From NCBI GenBank assembly GCA_035632095.1, contig DASQHM010000046.1, positions 1 to 9,982 of the forward strand: 9,982 bases of DNA, in the 5' to 3' direction. Origin of the DNA: DASQHM01 sp035632095. GTDB taxonomy: Bacteria > Pseudomonadota > Alphaproteobacteria > Ferrovibrionales > Ferrovibrionaceae. Below the pieces are notes generated by a model. It had not been told where the DNA came from and did no database searches. It saw only the letters and a program-made list of their open reading frames with translations. A program made the position numbers and the translations under genes. Positions 1 to 6,902 of this stretch are shown here, piece by piece (the first letter of the stretch is position 1; each line of letters begins with the position of its first letter).

Positions 1-1
1 C

Positions 2-946
2 ACGCTGTCGGTGATCGCCGTCGCGCTGACCCTCGACGGCTTCCTCAACAGTTCGCTCGCCGGCGGCATTCCCGCCGCGGTAACGCGCACCAACGCCGAT
101 GGCTCGTCCGACACCTTCGGCGGCGGCTCGGCGCAGAAATCTTCCAACGCCACCGTCTCGGTCACGGGTCCCACCGGCTCGGTCGCGGCCACCGTCGCGT
201 CGGTGCGCGGCGCGGTCGGCTATGCCTGGTTCTGGGGCACCGCCGGCAGCGAGACGCTCGGCGCCATCACGACGATCAACAGCGTGTCGATCGCTGCCAA
301 CGCGGCCGGCACGCAAGCCGCCAGCACGCTGCCCGGCTCCGACAACAGCGTCAACGCGCTGGTGTTCGACGGCCTCTTGACCCAGTGCTTCAAGCCTTCG
401 CTCAACGCCTATTATTCCGCGCAGCCGACCGGCACGGCGGGAACGGGCACGCCGCTCACCGCCGACAGCGAAGGCGGCATCGTCGAATTCGACGCCGCGC
501 TCAAATCCTTCTGGGACAATTATAGGCTGTCGCCGACGGCGATTTATGTGTCGTCGCAGGAGATGCTCAACATCCACAAGAAGATCCTGCAAGGCGGCAC
601 CAACACCGCCGCGCGCTTCGTCTTCGCGGCCGATCAGGGCGCCGTCCTCGGCGGCGTCATGGTGCGCAGCTACCTGAACAAGTTCAGCATGGCCGGCGCG
701 ACCGAAATTCCGATCCGGCTCCATCCCAACATGCCGGCTGGCACGGTGCTGTTCTTCACCAAGACGCTGCCCTATCCGCTGTCGAACGTGCCCAACACGG
801 TGCAGATCCGCACCCGGCGCGATTACTACCAGGTCGAATGGCCGCTGCGCGCGCGGCGCTACGAATACGGCGTCTACGCCGACGAAGTGCTGCAGAACTA
901 CGCGCCCTTCGCCTTCGGCGCGATCGCCAACATCGGCAACGGCTGA
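2..946 (+). CDS. SU10-type phage major capsid protein, C-terminal part
   Basis: The frame is open from the first complete codon of the window with no stop, so the gene almost certainly starts upstream; a GTG at 11 is an internal codon rather than a credible start. The C-terminal third carries the signature I associate with SU10-like (HK97-fold) major capsid proteins: SPTAIYVSSQEM, VVRSYLNKF-like VMVRSYLNKF, IPIRLHPNMPAGTVLFF, LPYPLSNVPNTVQIRTRRDYYQVEWPL spread over 535-845, then RRYEYGVYADEVLQNYAPFAFG near the stop. The protein would form the capsid shell. The Ala/Gly/Thr-rich part around 60-330 looks like a beta-rich inserted domain. It is followed by the small protein and connector genes, the normal place for a capsid gene. 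The family call rests on remembered motifs, not a search. Confidence 0.82.
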   Translation, partial: TLSVIAVALTLDGFLNSSLAGGIPAAVTRTNADGSSDTFGGGSAQKSSNATVSVTGPTGSVAATVASVRGAVGYAWFWGTAGSETLGAITTINSVSIAANAAGTQAASTLPGSDNSVNALVFDGLLTQCFKPSLNAYYSAQPTGTAGTGTPLTADSEGGIVEFDAALKSFWDNYRLSPTAIYVSSQEMLNIHKKILQGGTNTAARFVFAADQGAVLGGVMVRSYLNKFSMAGATEIPIRLHPNMPAGTVLFFTKTLPYPLSNVPNTVQIRTRRDYYQVEWPLRARRYEYGVYADEVLQNYAPFAFGAIANIGNG

Positions 947-956
947 GATCGCCCCC

Positions 957-1025
957 CGCCCTAACCCTCCCCCTTTATTTTTCTCTTCCCTCTCCCCCGC
1001 GTCGGGGGAGAGGGCAGGGTGAGGG
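957..1025. repeat. GC-rich palindromic intergenic element after the capsid gene
   Basis: An 11-base perfect inverted repeat, CCCTCTCCCCC (988-998) and GGGGGAGAGGG (1004-1014), encloses a 5-base loop GCGTC. It is flanked on the left by CCCTAACCCTCCCC (from 959) and on the right by AGGGTGAGGGGG (1016-1025), which are partly complementary, giving a longer imperfect hairpin. No T-run follows the stem on the + strand, so it is not a canonical intrinsic terminator. It resembles REP-like elements dispersed between genes of GC-rich Proteobacteria. A related element lies at 6905-6946. It could still attenuate or stabilise the late transcript. Confidence 0.65.
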
Positions 1026-1052
1026 GGATCGCTCGTTGCCAGGAAATTCTTA

Positions 1053-1235
1053 ATGAAAAAATCTCCGCCCAAACCGAAGCCCTCGCCCCGCACGCTCCGT
1101 CTCCGCGCGCCCGCCGGCTGCACCTCGGTCTCGCTGGCCGGCCGCGAATTCGCGGTCACGGACGGAACCGTCGCCGTGCCGGCCGAGCTCGCCGCGATCC
1201 TCGTCCACGCCCACGGCTTCGCCTACGAGGATTAG
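1053..1235 (+). CDS. small head-module protein, 60 aa, function unknown
   Basis: Short ORF with a good ribosome binding site, AGGAAA at 1041-1046, six bases before the ATG. The protein begins with a basic, proline-rich segment (MKKSPPKPKPSPRTLRLR) and continues with APAGCTSVSLAGREF and a VPAELAAILVHAHGF ending. Small proteins of this pattern, with a conserved 'V.VP.e...L..hGF' end, commonly sit between the capsid and connector genes of siphovirus-like prophages. I do not know their function; a head accessory or assembly role is inferred from position only. The stop is three bases from the next ATG, so the two genes are probably translationally coupled. Confidence 0.7.
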   Translation: MKKSPPKPKPSPRTLRLRAPAGCTSVSLAGREFAVTDGTVAVPAELAAILVHAHGFAYED

Positions 1236-1238
1236 GCG

Positions 1239-1799
1239 ATGGCCACCGTTGATCTGACGACCCTCGCCAACGTCAAGGCGTGGTTCTCGCCGCCCTTGAC
1301 CGCGACAACCGACGACGCGCTGCTGACGCGCCTCGTCACGGCGGCGAGTCAGTTCATCCAAACCTGGCTCGGCCGCACCATCGCCGAAACCGCCTATGTC
1401 GAAACCCGCAACGGCGCCGGCGGCACGCGGCTTTTCCTGCGCAACCGGCCGGTCGTGTCGGTCGCGTCGCTGGCGGTGGATGGCGTCGCCATCGCGCCTT
1501 CATCCGGCCCCGGCCAGCCCGGCTATCTGTTCGACGACAGCGCGGTCTATCTCACCGGCTATGCCTTCACCCGCGGCGCGCAGAACGTCGCGGTCGCCTA
1601 CACGGCCGGATACGCCGCGACCCCGCCCGAGCTCGAACAGGCCTGCATCGCGCTTGTCGCCCTGCGCTACAAGGAGCGCGACCGCATCGGCCAGGTCTCG
1701 AAGAACCTCGCCGGCGAAGTCGTGTCCTTCGCCCAGAAAGACATGCCGGCCGACGTTCAAACGCTGCTCGACCAATACCGCTCGGTCGTGCCCGCATGA
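1239..1799 (+). CDS. gp6-like head-tail connector protein
   Basis: 186 aa. The N-terminus, VDLTTLANVKAWF followed by TDDALLTRLVTAASQFIQTWLGR, is the helical start typical of phage gp6-like head-tail connectors (the HK97 gp6/SPP1 gp15 group): 'L..vK.wl......dd.lL..li.aAs..i..yl.R'. A beta-rich middle (RLFLRNRPVVSVASLAVDG) and a C-terminal helix beginning ELEQACIALVALRYKERDRIG complete the usual layout, and the length is normal. Connector subunits form the ring joining portal to tail. The ATG is close behind the previous stop (TAG 1233-1235), with AGG-rich sequence just upstream, and the TGA overlaps the next ATG by four bases, showing a coupled morphogenesis operon. Confidence 0.82.
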   Translation: MATVDLTTLANVKAWFSPPLTATTDDALLTRLVTAASQFIQTWLGRTIAETAYVETRNGAGGTRLFLRNRPVVSVASLAVDGVAIAPSSGPGQPGYLFDDSAVYLTGYAFTRGAQNVAVAYTAGYAATPPELEQACIALVALRYKERDRIGQVSKNLAGEVVSFAQKDMPADVQTLLDQYRSVVPA

Positions 1800-2263
1800 T
1801 CCAGGTCACGATCTCGGCCGCCGACGCGCTCGGCCGCCTGCGCGTGCTGCCGCCGACATTGGCATCGCGCCTCGCGCAAACTGTCGCCCGCCTGGCACAA
1901 CGCCTTTACGACCGCGTCGAAGCCAATCTCTCCGGCGCCGTGCTCCATCGGCGCTCCGGCCGGCTGGCGTCCAGCATCGTTCAACAGGTGGAGGGCCTTT
2001 TCGCGTCCGTCGGTTTCGATCCCGCCGCCGTTCCCTATGGTGCGGCGCAGGAATTCGGCGCGGACATTCGCGCCCATTTGATTGCGGCCAGGAACGCCCA
2101 CGCGCTGTCGTTCGTCGTCGCCGGCAAGCGTGTGTTCGCCAAGCGCGTCTGGTTTCCCGGCGCGCATCTGCCCGAACGCTCGTTCCTGCGCTCGGCGCTG
2201 GCCGCGCTCGCGCCCGAAATCGGCGCCGAGATTGCCGCAACCGTTGCCGAGACCGTGCAATGA
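1796..2263 (+). CDS. HK97 gp10-like head-tail joining protein
   Basis: 155 aa, started at the ATG that overlaps the connector stop (ATGA, 1796-1799). Family hallmarks are visible: an N-terminal helical region, RRSGRLASSI at residues 52-61 (the 'tGrLa.Si' motif), PYGAAQEFGAD at 80-90 (the 'Y...vEfG' motif), and ERSFLRSALAAL at 127-138 near the end ('.pFlrpAl'). HK97 gp10-like proteins act in joining or completing the head-tail interface. The order connector, gp10, terminator is the standard one. The gene reads in-frame for much longer upstream, but that upstream part is only a shadow of the connector gene. Confidence 0.82.
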   Translation: MIQVTISAADALGRLRVLPPTLASRLAQTVARLAQRLYDRVEANLSGAVLHRRSGRLASSIVQQVEGLFASVGFDPAAVPYGAAQEFGADIRAHLIAARNAHALSFVVAGKRVFAKRVWFPGAHLPERSFLRSALAALAPEIGAEIAATVAETVQ

Positions 2264-2682
2264 CCCGCGAGCCGATCTACGCCGCGCTCTTCGCGCTGCT
2301 ATCCGGCGCCGCACCCTTCGTCACCGCCTCGCGCCGCCTCCGGCATTGGAGCGACGTCGGCCCGGCCGAGCAGCCGGCGCTCTTCGTCGTCCAGAAAAGC
2401 GAAACCGCCGAACGCCGCGCCGGTCTGCCGGTGAAATGGCGCGCGTCCGTCAATGTGTACGTCTACGTCCACGCGCCGGACGACGAGACATCGCCGGCGA
2501 CGGTGCTCAATCCGCTGCTCGACGCGATCGAAGCGGCGCTCGCGCCGGCATCCGGCGCGGTACAGACGCTCGGCGGCCTCGCGGCGCACGCCTGGATCGC
2601 CGGCAAGATCGAAACCGACGAAGGCGTCCTCGGCGGCCAGGCCGTCGCGATCGTGCCGGTCGAGATTCTGGTGGCGGACTGA
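2260..2682 (+). CDS. phage tail terminator (tail completion) protein
   Basis: 140 aa, ATG overlapping the previous stop by four bases (2260-2263). The N-terminus EPIYAALFALLSGAA is the usual 'i..al...l..a' opening; PALFVVQKSE, WRASVNVYVYV and ATVLNPLLDAIEAAL follow the layout of tail completion proteins (lambda gpU / DUF3168-like group), ending in VAIVPVEILVA. Terminators cap the tail tube and fix the tail to the head. This is the last gene of the uninterrupted structural run: the gene normally following, the tail tube gene, is displaced to 5071 by a lower-GC insertion. Family placement is by pattern and position. Confidence 0.72.
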   Translation: MTREPIYAALFALLSGAAPFVTASRRLRHWSDVGPAEQPALFVVQKSETAERRAGLPVKWRASVNVYVYVHAPDDETSPATVLNPLLDAIEAALAPASGAVQTLGGLAAHAWIAGKIETDEGVLGGQAVAIVPVEILVAD

Positions 2683-2709
2683 TGCTTAGGAGGCTTGTGT
2701 GGACTGATG
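2676..2709 (+). repeat. 9-base direct repeat at the left edge of the inserted operon
   Basis: GGACTGATG occurs at 2676-2684, spanning the stop codon of the tail terminator gene, and again at 2701-2709, sixteen bases later. It lies exactly where the sequence changes from GC-rich structural code to lower-GC cargo. It may be a scar of the insertion or a chance duplication; no matching copy was seen at the right edge (4866-5070). Confidence 0.45.
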
Positions 2710-2749
2710 TCCCGCGGCAAACAGAGCGAGAACAGACCCCATTTATTCG

Positions 2750-2755
2750 TATAAT
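2750..2755 (+). promoter_or_regulatory. candidate promoter -10 box for the three-gene operon
   Basis: A perfect TATAAT in an AT-rich patch (2741-2760) lies about 105 bases before the ATG of the first inserted gene. No convincing -35 hexamer is found 16-18 bases upstream, and there is no TG extension, so an activator or weak constitutive use is possible. An own promoter would fit a cargo operon expressed independently of the late genes. The call rests on the hexamer and base composition only. Confidence 0.45.
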
Positions 2756-2860
2756 TAACTGTAGCCGGGTATCGTAATTCACGAGTCGCAGCAGTTGGAA
2801 ATTTCAGGCAATATTCCGCTCCTTGCCCCTAACACCTGCACCGCGCGCTAAGAGCTAACG

Positions 2861-3637
2861 ATGCCCAGCCCGATCGTCCCGATATCGCGTTGGCAGGCTA
2901 ATCTTTTAAGGCTAACAGTGTTTCTGCAGGCTCCGCTGCAGGACACGACAACAGTTTGGCACGACTTCGCCGCCGCAGACCCTGAGGTAGACGAGTTTAG
3001 ATCTCGGGAAGGCATGCGTCGACAGTTCGGCGGTTTTGGCGGCGCCGCCTTAGAGGTTCAAGCGTCGGCGCCTCGCATAGATTTCTTGCTAACACCAGCA
3101 GCTCCTACCGACACACCGCCGGGACCACCGTCTTTCCCACCAACGGTGTTTGGTGCTGCAGGCGAAAAGCTCGGTTTATTTTGTGAGGCGGTACGCGGAT
3201 GGCTCGCCGAAGCGACACCAAATACGCTTCGGATCGCATTTGGCGCCATCCTTATGATACCTGTGAGTAGCCGCGCCGAGGGGTATGGCTACCTATCCAG
3301 GCTCCTTCAATCGGTTGAGGTCGATGCAGATACCACAGAAGAGCTGCTTTATCGCGTGAACCGTCCGAAGCAGAGCCAGACAAACGGCAGCCTAAGGCTC
3401 AACCGCATTATGACTTGGAGTTGCCTGAGGTTTCGTGCGTTCACGACTGCCGGAGCAATGCCTGGCCCGGGCATTCCAACATTACGCCTGGGCGAGGAAC
3501 ACTTTGTCAGACTTGAGGTCGACAACAGCACGCCGGCTGAAAGATCAGAGCCCTTGGAAACGTCACAGGTAGGGGCTATTTACGATGAGTTGGTGCGTAT
3601 GGCTATCGAGAACGCAGAAAACGGCGAGTTGCCATGA
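2861..3637 (+). CDS. conserved-looking hypothetical protein A of inserted operon, 258 aa
   Basis: First gene of a three-gene overlapping operon. The ATG has only a weak AGAG as ribosome site (2851-2854). No signal peptide or membrane helix is visible, so the product should be cytoplasmic. Recognisable segments are SRWQANLLRLTVFL (9-22), a proline-rich linker (79-94), RIAFGAILMIPV (124-135), ELLYRVNRPKQS (161-172) and a second LRLNRIMTWS (178-187), HFVRLEVDNSTPAE (214-227) and a C-terminal helix YDELVRMAIENAE (241-253). The ending resembles sporadic conserved hypothetical families with a 'l.lDiNt....' strand followed by a 'l..l..la' helix; TIGR04255-like was considered but not supported. I assign no function. 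GC is lower than the neighbouring tail genes, and the stop overlaps gene B by four bases. Confidence 0.75.
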   Translation: MPSPIVPISRWQANLLRLTVFLQAPLQDTTTVWHDFAAADPEVDEFRSREGMRRQFGGFGGAALEVQASAPRIDFLLTPAAPTDTPPGPPSFPPTVFGAAGEKLGLFCEAVRGWLAEATPNTLRIAFGAILMIPVSSRAEGYGYLSRLLQSVEVDADTTEELLYRVNRPKQSQTNGSLRLNRIMTWSCLRFRAFTTAGAMPGPGIPTLRLGEEHFVRLEVDNSTPAERSEPLETSQVGAIYDELVRMAIENAENGELP

Positions 3638-4434
3638 CCGACGTGCAGGCGCTGACGAGCAATTTTGTTCGCAAACCGCCGTACGACGAAGCGCGGCGTC
3701 GTGTGCTCGGCTTGGAGCTGCAGCCTGACGTCATTATCACGTCCGTTCCGCTGGCCGTGTCTTCTTCAGGCGTATCGTACGGCGCAACTGTTGACGCCGT
3801 ATCTGGCATCAATGGTGTGCCCGCTTTTGGCTGGCGTGCCGGCGATGCAGATCCTTCCGATGTGCTGACATTCGGTCTGGGGGAGGGCACCACGGTAGCC
3901 GAGCGGTGTCCCGATGATTTGACCCGCTTTGGTATGTCGGGCGCTTTGACGGCGTCGTTTGGCGGACAAGTATTGGTGTTGTGCCCACCGTCGAATCGGA
4001 CAGCGCAATCAGCGCGCTTCTACTCGCAATTGCAAAGGTACAAAGCTGCGCTTGCAGGCTGGTCGGCGCGCCTTCCTCCAATGACGTATTTTGTACTTGA
4101 ACGCCATCTGGCTGCGATCTTCGGCGACGTAGACGAGGTAATTAGCGCGCAGTCCGGGTCGTTCGATGAAATCCTTTCATATCTAGCTTCGCATCGATAT
4201 CTCAAACCGCCGTCGATGCAACTTCGCCGGGATGGCATTTTCAGTATTGCCTGGTCGCCCGGTGGCAAAGCACGCATCACGCTGGAATTTCTCGGCGACG
4301 GAAAGGTGCGCTGTATCGCCGTGGACGCGCGACCGAGCGTGAGAAGGCCGATTAGGGGCGCTTTCGAGTTGCCAGTTTGGTCTCTCGACTCGTTTATAGC
4401 GTCGGTGGCTTGTGACGCTTGGATGCGTGCTTGA
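3634..4434 (+). CDS. hypothetical protein B of inserted operon, 266 aa
   Basis: The ATG overlaps the stop of gene A (ATGA, 3634-3637), so the two are translated together. The protein looks like two parts. Residues 30-120 are beta-rich and glycine-rich (PDVIITSVPLAVSSSGVSYG, then VPAFGWRAGDADPSDVLTFG, then GGQVLVLCPP). After a helical linker (RFYSQLQRYKAALAGW, 128-143), residues 192-250 (PSMQLRRDGIFSIAW, then KARITLEFLGDGKVRCIAVD) look like a small beta domain of the pattern 'P.i....dG.i.l.W....+...lef..dG.v', which I recall from small conserved hypothetical proteins encoded next to relatives of gene C. There is no signal peptide or membrane helix. No enzyme motif was recognised and no function is assigned. 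Confidence 0.72.
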   Translation: MTDVQALTSNFVRKPPYDEARRRVLGLELQPDVIITSVPLAVSSSGVSYGATVDAVSGINGVPAFGWRAGDADPSDVLTFGLGEGTTVAERCPDDLTRFGMSGALTASFGGQVLVLCPPSNRTAQSARFYSQLQRYKAALAGWSARLPPMTYFVLERHLAAIFGDVDEVISAQSGSFDEILSYLASHRYLKPPSMQLRRDGIFSIAWSPGGKARITLEFLGDGKVRCIAVDARPSVRRPIRGAFELPVWSLDSFIASVACDAWMRA

Positions 4435-4865
4435 AGGGCGATCGAATATCAGACGTTCACCACGTCGCTCGACATTGTCAACCTAGACAGCTTTACCGCG
4501 ATCTCCAGGGAACCCCCACGGGAGTTATGTACGAGGCGTTCGTCCCGGATCAGGATGGCGTTTCGGTTTGTTGGCTTGAGTTTTTTCAGAGCACCAGAAG
4601 CGATTGTCTTCGTGCGGTTCAGGAAGTGCTGAATCGCACCAGAAGAGTCCGCGCGAATCACCGACTTGCCATCATCAGCGTCGGGAAAATGAGTGCTATC
4701 GGCGTTCATAATGGACGGACGCTGCATGCAGAACACGATCCGATTACTTCTCCACCGGAAGACGAAAATCTTGCGCACTCTCTGATGATCGGCATCCTCG
4801 CGCAAGACGTCGTCCTCATGGAGGAACTCGCGCTCGAGTGCCACATTGAGCCTTGTAAGATTTGA
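4431..4865 (+). CDS. conserved hypothetical protein C of inserted operon, 144 aa
   Basis: I start this gene at TTG 4431, which overlaps the stop of gene B (TTGA, 4431-4434) and gives MKGDRISDVHHVARHC, matching how I remember this family beginning. TTG 4419, four codons earlier, is the alternative; no ATG or GTG fits. Conserved-looking features are HHVARHC (10-16), GVSVCWLEFFQ (43-53; relatives usually read 'SVNWLEf'), the RRVRANHRLAIISVGK stretch (71-86) and HDP (102-104). The pattern recalls a widespread soluble conserved hypothetical family of unknown role, often found beside a small partner protein. No membrane or export signal is present. It is the last gene of the operon; a 205-base gap separates it from the tail tube gene. 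Confidence 0.72.
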   Translation: MKGDRISDVHHVARHCQPRQLYRDLQGTPTGVMYEAFVPDQDGVSVCWLEFFQSTRSDCLRAVQEVLNRTRRVRANHRLAIISVGKMSAIGVHNGRTLHAEHDPITSPPEDENLAHSLMIGILAQDVVLMEELALECHIEPCKI

Positions 4866-4928
4866 TTCGTGAAATGTCACGAGGGCGACATACCTCCAAT
4901 GTTGACGCGAAGCTTTTATAGTTTCAGA

Positions 4929-4946
4929 TCCGGCGTAACCGTCGGA
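4929..4946 (+). other. short hairpin after the inserted operon
   Basis: TCCGGCG (4929-4935) pairs with CGTCGGA (4940-4946) around a TAAC loop, with one G-T pair. It lies about 65 bases after the stop of gene C. There is no following T-run, so it is at best a weak factor-dependent terminator or attenuator. Confidence 0.25.
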
Positions 4947-4984
4947 TAACGCCCGTCCCCATACGTGATGTTCTGATTTCCACG

Positions 4985-5005
4985 GTCCGCAGTCCGCAGT
5001 CCGCT
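4985..5005 (+). repeat. heptanucleotide tandem repeat
   Basis: GTCCGCA is repeated in direct tandem at 4985-4991 and 4992-4998, with a third copy at 4999-5005 ending in T instead of A. It lies at the right edge of the lower-GC insertion, 66 bases before the tail tube gene, where composition returns to GC-rich. It could be a slippage product or an insertion scar. Confidence 0.6.
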
Positions 5006-5070
5006 GGCTTGCCGGCGCGCGTTGTTCTACCTGCGTACCTGCCCATCTCAACCCGCAAAGGACTTACCCG

Positions 5071-5814
5071 ATGGCGATTTATTCCTTCGGCTCCGGCGTC
5101 TTGCTGGGCCAACGCACCGACGTGGCCGGATCCACGCCGGTCAATTTCGGCCTGGTGCAGGAGGTCGAACTCGATCTCTCCTTCACCACCAAAGAGCTCT
5201 ATGGCCAGTATCAATTTCCGCTCGCCATCGCCCGCGGCCAGGCCAAGGCGCAGGCGAAAGCCAAGCTGGCGCAGGTCTCGGGCCTCGCCTTCAACGCGCT
5301 GTTCTTCGGCCAATCGCTGGCGTCGGGCCAGCTCGCCACCAGCTACGGCGAAGCCGGCACCGTGCCGGCCTCGTCGCCCTACACGGTCTCTTCCGTCAAC
5401 GCCGCCACCTTCGCCGACGATTACGGCGCCGTCTATGCCGCCACCGGCCTGCCGCTCACCAAGGTCACAAGCGGTCCGATCGCCGGCCAGTACAGCGAGT
5501 CCGCCGGCGTTTACACCTTCGCCGCTGCCGATGCCGGCAAGGCGGTGCTGCTCTCCTATACCTATTCGCTCGCCGGCTCGGGTCAGCAGTTCACGCTTGC
5601 CAATCCGCTGCTCGGCACCACGCCGACCTTCCAAGCGCAGCTCTACACCAGCTTCCAGGGCAAGCCGGTCAACGTGAAGCTGTTCAATTGCGTCTCGTCG
5701 AAGCTCAGCTTCGCCACCAAGCTCGAGGACTTCGCCATTCCCGAGCTCGATTTCGACGTCTTCGCCAACCCCGCTGGCAACGTCCTGGCGTGGTCTTTCG
5801 CCGAAGTGTCGTAA
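5071..5814 (+). CDS. phage major tail tube protein
   Basis: 247 aa, with a good ribosome site AAAGGA (5057-5062) eight bases before the ATG. The N-terminus MAIYSFGSGVLLGQRTDV and the VQEVELDLSFTTKELYGQYQFPLAIARG stretch (residues 30-57) match the pattern of tail tube subunits in compact siphovirus-like prophages. The middle, GPIAGQYSESAGVYTFAAAD followed by AGKAVLLSYTYS (about 134-165), is the repeatable 'GqY.v..gvYtFa..DaG..v..sYtY' segment found in many phage tail proteins and probably an Ig-like surface strand pair. The C-terminus ELDFDVFANPAGNVLAWSFAEVS ends on a beta strand. Hundreds of copies would polymerise into the tail tube. It is cut off from the terminator gene by the inserted operon and has a 176-base gap downstream. 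Confidence 0.78.
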   Translation: MAIYSFGSGVLLGQRTDVAGSTPVNFGLVQEVELDLSFTTKELYGQYQFPLAIARGQAKAQAKAKLAQVSGLAFNALFFGQSLASGQLATSYGEAGTVPASSPYTVSSVNAATFADDYGAVYAATGLPLTKVTSGPIAGQYSESAGVYTFAAADAGKAVLLSYTYSLAGSGQQFTLANPLLGTTPTFQAQLYTSFQGKPVNVKLFNCVSSKLSFATKLEDFAIPELDFDVFANPAGNVLAWSFAEVS

Positions 5815-5990
5815 TTTCCGTGATCCCCTGGCCCCATCAAGAGGCGAAGGCTGCTTTGCGTAGTTGCATCGTAATAGGAAAGTCTTACGCAATGTCGGGT
5901 GAGGGGATACAAAGAGTCTTATGAAGTGCTGGTCATCCGATAAGTGGGTAAAATTTGGGAATCCAAAAAAATTCTAGCAGAGGCCAAGTC

Positions 5991-6515
5991 ATGAAATTCC
6001 CGACTACACTCACGATCTTAGCAGTTCTCATCTCTTCTGTACCGCACGCGTCCTTCGGCGCCGACCTCAGCGACCCAGTCACTCCTGCAAAGGCAACTAT
6101 ACGAACAGAATTGAATCGCGGTCACGTAGCGGCTGCGCAATGTAGAGATTTCGACGTGGTGGAAAGCAAGCCCGGGCACACTTCTGACGTTTATGCCGGG
6201 TGCATCGACCGGATTCTGTCAGAGGCCGCGATTGATAATACGCTCACACCGCCTTTCGAGGTCGCCGTACTTTTCGATGCATTTGCGTTGCGAGCAACGT
6301 TCTATGACAACGTGAGACATGACAAGGCATTCGGAAAAGCTGCCCTCGAAGTCGTGCGGATCTCCGGTGAAGCAGCCTTGGATAAAGTGTCCACGATCCT
6401 CAGCAAAACCAGTTTGACCTACGCACAGATATGCGAAACGACGCCGCATAATTGGTACGATTGCAAAACTATTCTCAAGTATGTCGATGCAGGTTCCTGG
6501 AAAAAACAACTCTGA
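5991..6515 (+). CDS. secreted hypothetical protein with four cysteines, 174 aa
   Basis: ATG 5991 is chosen because AGAGG (5979-5983) lies seven bases upstream and because it opens a clear signal peptide: MKFPTTLTILAVLISSVPHASFGA, with probable cleavage near residue 23 or 24. An in-frame TTG at 5955 would put 12 polar residues before the signal and is unlikely. The mature part has exactly four cysteines (C51, C71, C148, C158), suggesting two disulfides after export to the periplasm. The central region is helical (PFEVAVLFDAFALRATFYD). I do not recognise the family. GC is far lower than in the tail genes (52-58% in most sampled rows, 43% near the end), so it is probably acquired. A periplasmic protein carried in a phage tail operon could act on the host envelope, but that is inference. 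Confidence 0.68.
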   Translation: MKFPTTLTILAVLISSVPHASFGADLSDPVTPAKATIRTELNRGHVAAAQCRDFDVVESKPGHTSDVYAGCIDRILSEAAIDNTLTPPFEVAVLFDAFALRATFYDNVRHDKAFGKAALEVVRISGEAALDKVSTILSKTSLTYAQICETTPHNWYDCKTILKYVDAGSWKKQL

Positions 6516-6629
6516 AATGAGTCGCTGTCGTCTCGAGATTGGCGGGAGGAAGTTCCCAGAGTAGTAGGATTTTCTTCATCTCGTGGATGGTATTGCTTTG
6601 GTTCTCAAAGGCAAAAGTCGGAGGACGCC

Positions 6630-6827
6630 ATGCATGAAAATACTGGCGTTTTGATTCGTTACGATTGTCCTACCTGCGAAGCCGGCGTCGGTATTGCTCA
6701 ACGGGACGGCATGATGCCGCTCCGTATTCGTTGTCTCTGCGGTCAGGAATTAGAGCCGTACAGCGGCGGAACAACGTCCCGCATCACGGATGACGTTACC
6801 ACGCGAGACCGCATAACGTCGTTATGA
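6630..6827 (+). CDS. 65-aa putative zinc-binding protein
   Basis: Small ORF with a strong ribosome site, GGAGG at 6620-6624, five bases before the ATG. Four cysteines in the arrangement C13-x2-C16-x18-C35-x-C37 (CPTC and CLCG) suggest a single zinc ribbon or rubredoxin-like knuckle. The tail (residues 45-65) is polar, Thr- and Arg-rich and probably unstructured. There is no signal peptide. It shares the lower GC of the secreted protein upstream and lies 114 bases after it on the same strand. It is a plausible real gene because of the ribosome site and cysteine pattern; the role is unknown. Confidence 0.6.
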   Translation: MHENTGVLIRYDCPTCEAGVGIAQRDGMMPLRIRCLCGQELEPYSGGTTSRITDDVTTRDRITSL

Positions 6828-6902
6828 GTCCTGCAAGGGGCAATGCAATCCAGCATTTGGATCGCTTATCTGCGCTCGCGATTACGCATGTGGCGTTTCA
6901 CC

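Noticed and set aside
988..1014. Intrinsic terminator after the capsid gene
   Set aside because: The stem is strong, but no T-run follows on the + strand and the downstream genes need the same transcript; treated as a REP-like element.
1396..2259. Long + strand frame running through the connector and gp10 genes into the tail terminator
   Set aside because: This part is an Arg/Pro/Ser-rich off-frame reading; only the portion from ATG 2260 is the tail terminator gene.
4449..5051. 200-aa minus-strand ORF opposite protein C
   Set aside because: It is long for a lower-GC region, but protein C is in a coupled operon with overlapping starts and conserved-looking motifs, while the antisense product shows none.
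4924..5892. 322-aa minus-strand ORF covering the tail tube gene
   Set aside because: Its translation is a Gly/Arg/Glu-rich low-complexity product typical of the antisense of GC-rich genes; the tail tube gene on the + strand has a good ribosome site and recognisable motifs.
5864..5892. Promoter with TTGCAT upstream of the secreted protein gene
   Set aside because: No acceptable -10 hexamer at 16-18 bases spacing.
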